NCBI GenBank assembly: GCA_009712615.1
Contig: WASR01000120.1
Location: forward strand, 1-5,561
Direction of reading: 5' to 3'
DNA: 5,561 bases
From: Methanobacterium sp.
GTDB taxonomy: Archaea > Methanobacteriota > Methanobacteria > Methanobacteriales > Methanobacteriaceae
Part shown: in pieces, positions 5,261-5,561 of the stretch
Layout of the letters: each line of letters begins with the position of its first letter
Position numbering within the stretch: the first letter of the stretch is position 1
The notes under the pieces: generated by a model
What the model saw: only the letters and a program-made list of their open reading frames with translations
Told to the model about the DNA's origin: nothing
The model's database searches: none
Program-made: the position numbers and the translations under genes

Positions 5261-5560
5261 TCACGGCTTTGCGAGGTTCGCTCCCCGGGCGGCGCCCACG
5301 TCCGGCTGTCGCCGCCCCGGCCGGCCCCCGATCCGCCCACGCCGCGAGAAGAGCACCCGGTAGCCCGTTGGATGCGGGGGAACATCGACCGCCGGGGTCA
5401 GGTTTTCCCGCCATGTCCGGACCACGCCGCGGGCGATGTCCAGGCAGGTGCCTTTGGCGTGTTCGAACTCGGGATAGGGTTCCACCTTGCCGTCAAGTTC
5501 GGCGGCCAGGACTGGTTGGATGTCGGTGAGGCGGGCTTACAGGTCGGCAACATGGGGGAC
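5261..5560 (-). pseudogene. Unrecognised coding remnant interrupted by an in-frame stop
   Basis: Reading leftward from 5560, the frame gives VPHVADL, a TAA (5537-5539), then ARLTDIQPVLAAELDGKV, EPYPEFEHAKGTCLDIARGV and VRTWRENLTPAVDVPPHP, continuing until a TGA at 5261. Third codon positions are strongly GC-rich and the peptide has a natural composition, at least as far as about 5360, so this frame was probably coding. The TAA is one base from GAA (Glu), consistent with a nonsense mutation in a longer gene that enters from the right. The last 30 or so residues are Arg/Gly-rich and may be read-through past a lost frame. GTG at 5485 could start a shorter protein, but it has no Shine-Dalgarno sequence. 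I do not recognise the family. Confidence 0.4.
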
Positions 5561-5561
5561 G

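Noticed and set aside
5223..5414. 63-codon minus-strand frame
   Set aside because: Overlaps the better-supported frame from 5261 to 5560; its Gly/Arg/Ala-rich product looks like a GC-rich shadow.
1..5561. CRISPR array or insertion sequence
   Set aside because: I saw no regularly spaced repeats, no transposase motifs and no terminal inverted repeats with target duplications.

Overview
The window looks like an accessory region of a GC-rich proteobacterial chromosome, most likely alphaproteobacterial. The signs are GC-rich third codon positions in the clear genes, protein families common in that group, and a tRNA-Gly-like 3' fragment whose T-stem and acceptor sequence resemble alphaproteobacterial tRNA-Gly. 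The taxonomic assignment is an inference. Almost all convincing genes lie on the minus strand.

Left part (1-2678): a hypothetical gene enters from the left edge on the plus strand (to 402) and converges with a minus-strand set of short genes. In transcription order these are higB (2415-2113), a higA gene fused to an ImmA/IrrE zinc-peptidase domain (2116-995), a 43-residue small protein (819-688) and a 60-residue small protein (593-411). higB and higA overlap by ATGA. A perfect TTGACA -35 box and an 11-bp inverted repeat lie just upstream of higB, which fits an autoregulated type II toxin-antitoxin operon.

Middle (2416-3093): about 680 bases without a convincing protein gene. It holds the higBA promoter and putative operator, a very AT-rich patch (2631-2680, about 82% AT), and at 2679-2725 a fragment matching the 3' half of a tRNA-Gly(UCC), from the anticodon arm to the CCA end. 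Its T-loop is two bases short and no 5' half is present. This is the usual scar at one end of an element integrated at a tRNA 3' end. By orientation, the element would be the DNA to the left, including higBA, and the right side would be the older flank. A palindrome and a terminator-like hairpin follow.

Right part (3094-5561): an exported concanavalin-A-like polysaccharide lyase (PL14/heparin-lyase-I-like), preceded on the same strand by an AbiEii-family nucleotidyltransferase toxin gene that is broken by a one-base frameshift near 4369-4371. Its conserved C-terminus continues in another frame to 4153. The right edge carries a GC-rich reading frame on the minus strand, interrupted by an in-frame TAA, which I do not recognise.

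Taken together, the region appears to be a genomic-island boundary: an apparently intact toxin-antitoxin module on one side of a tRNA scar, and a decayed AbiE-type toxin plus a secreted carbohydrate-active enzyme on the other. I did not find a clearly new multi-gene system. The most notable items are the tRNA-Gly scar, the HigA-ImmA fusion with its operator-like repeat, and the frameshifted AbiEii gene.
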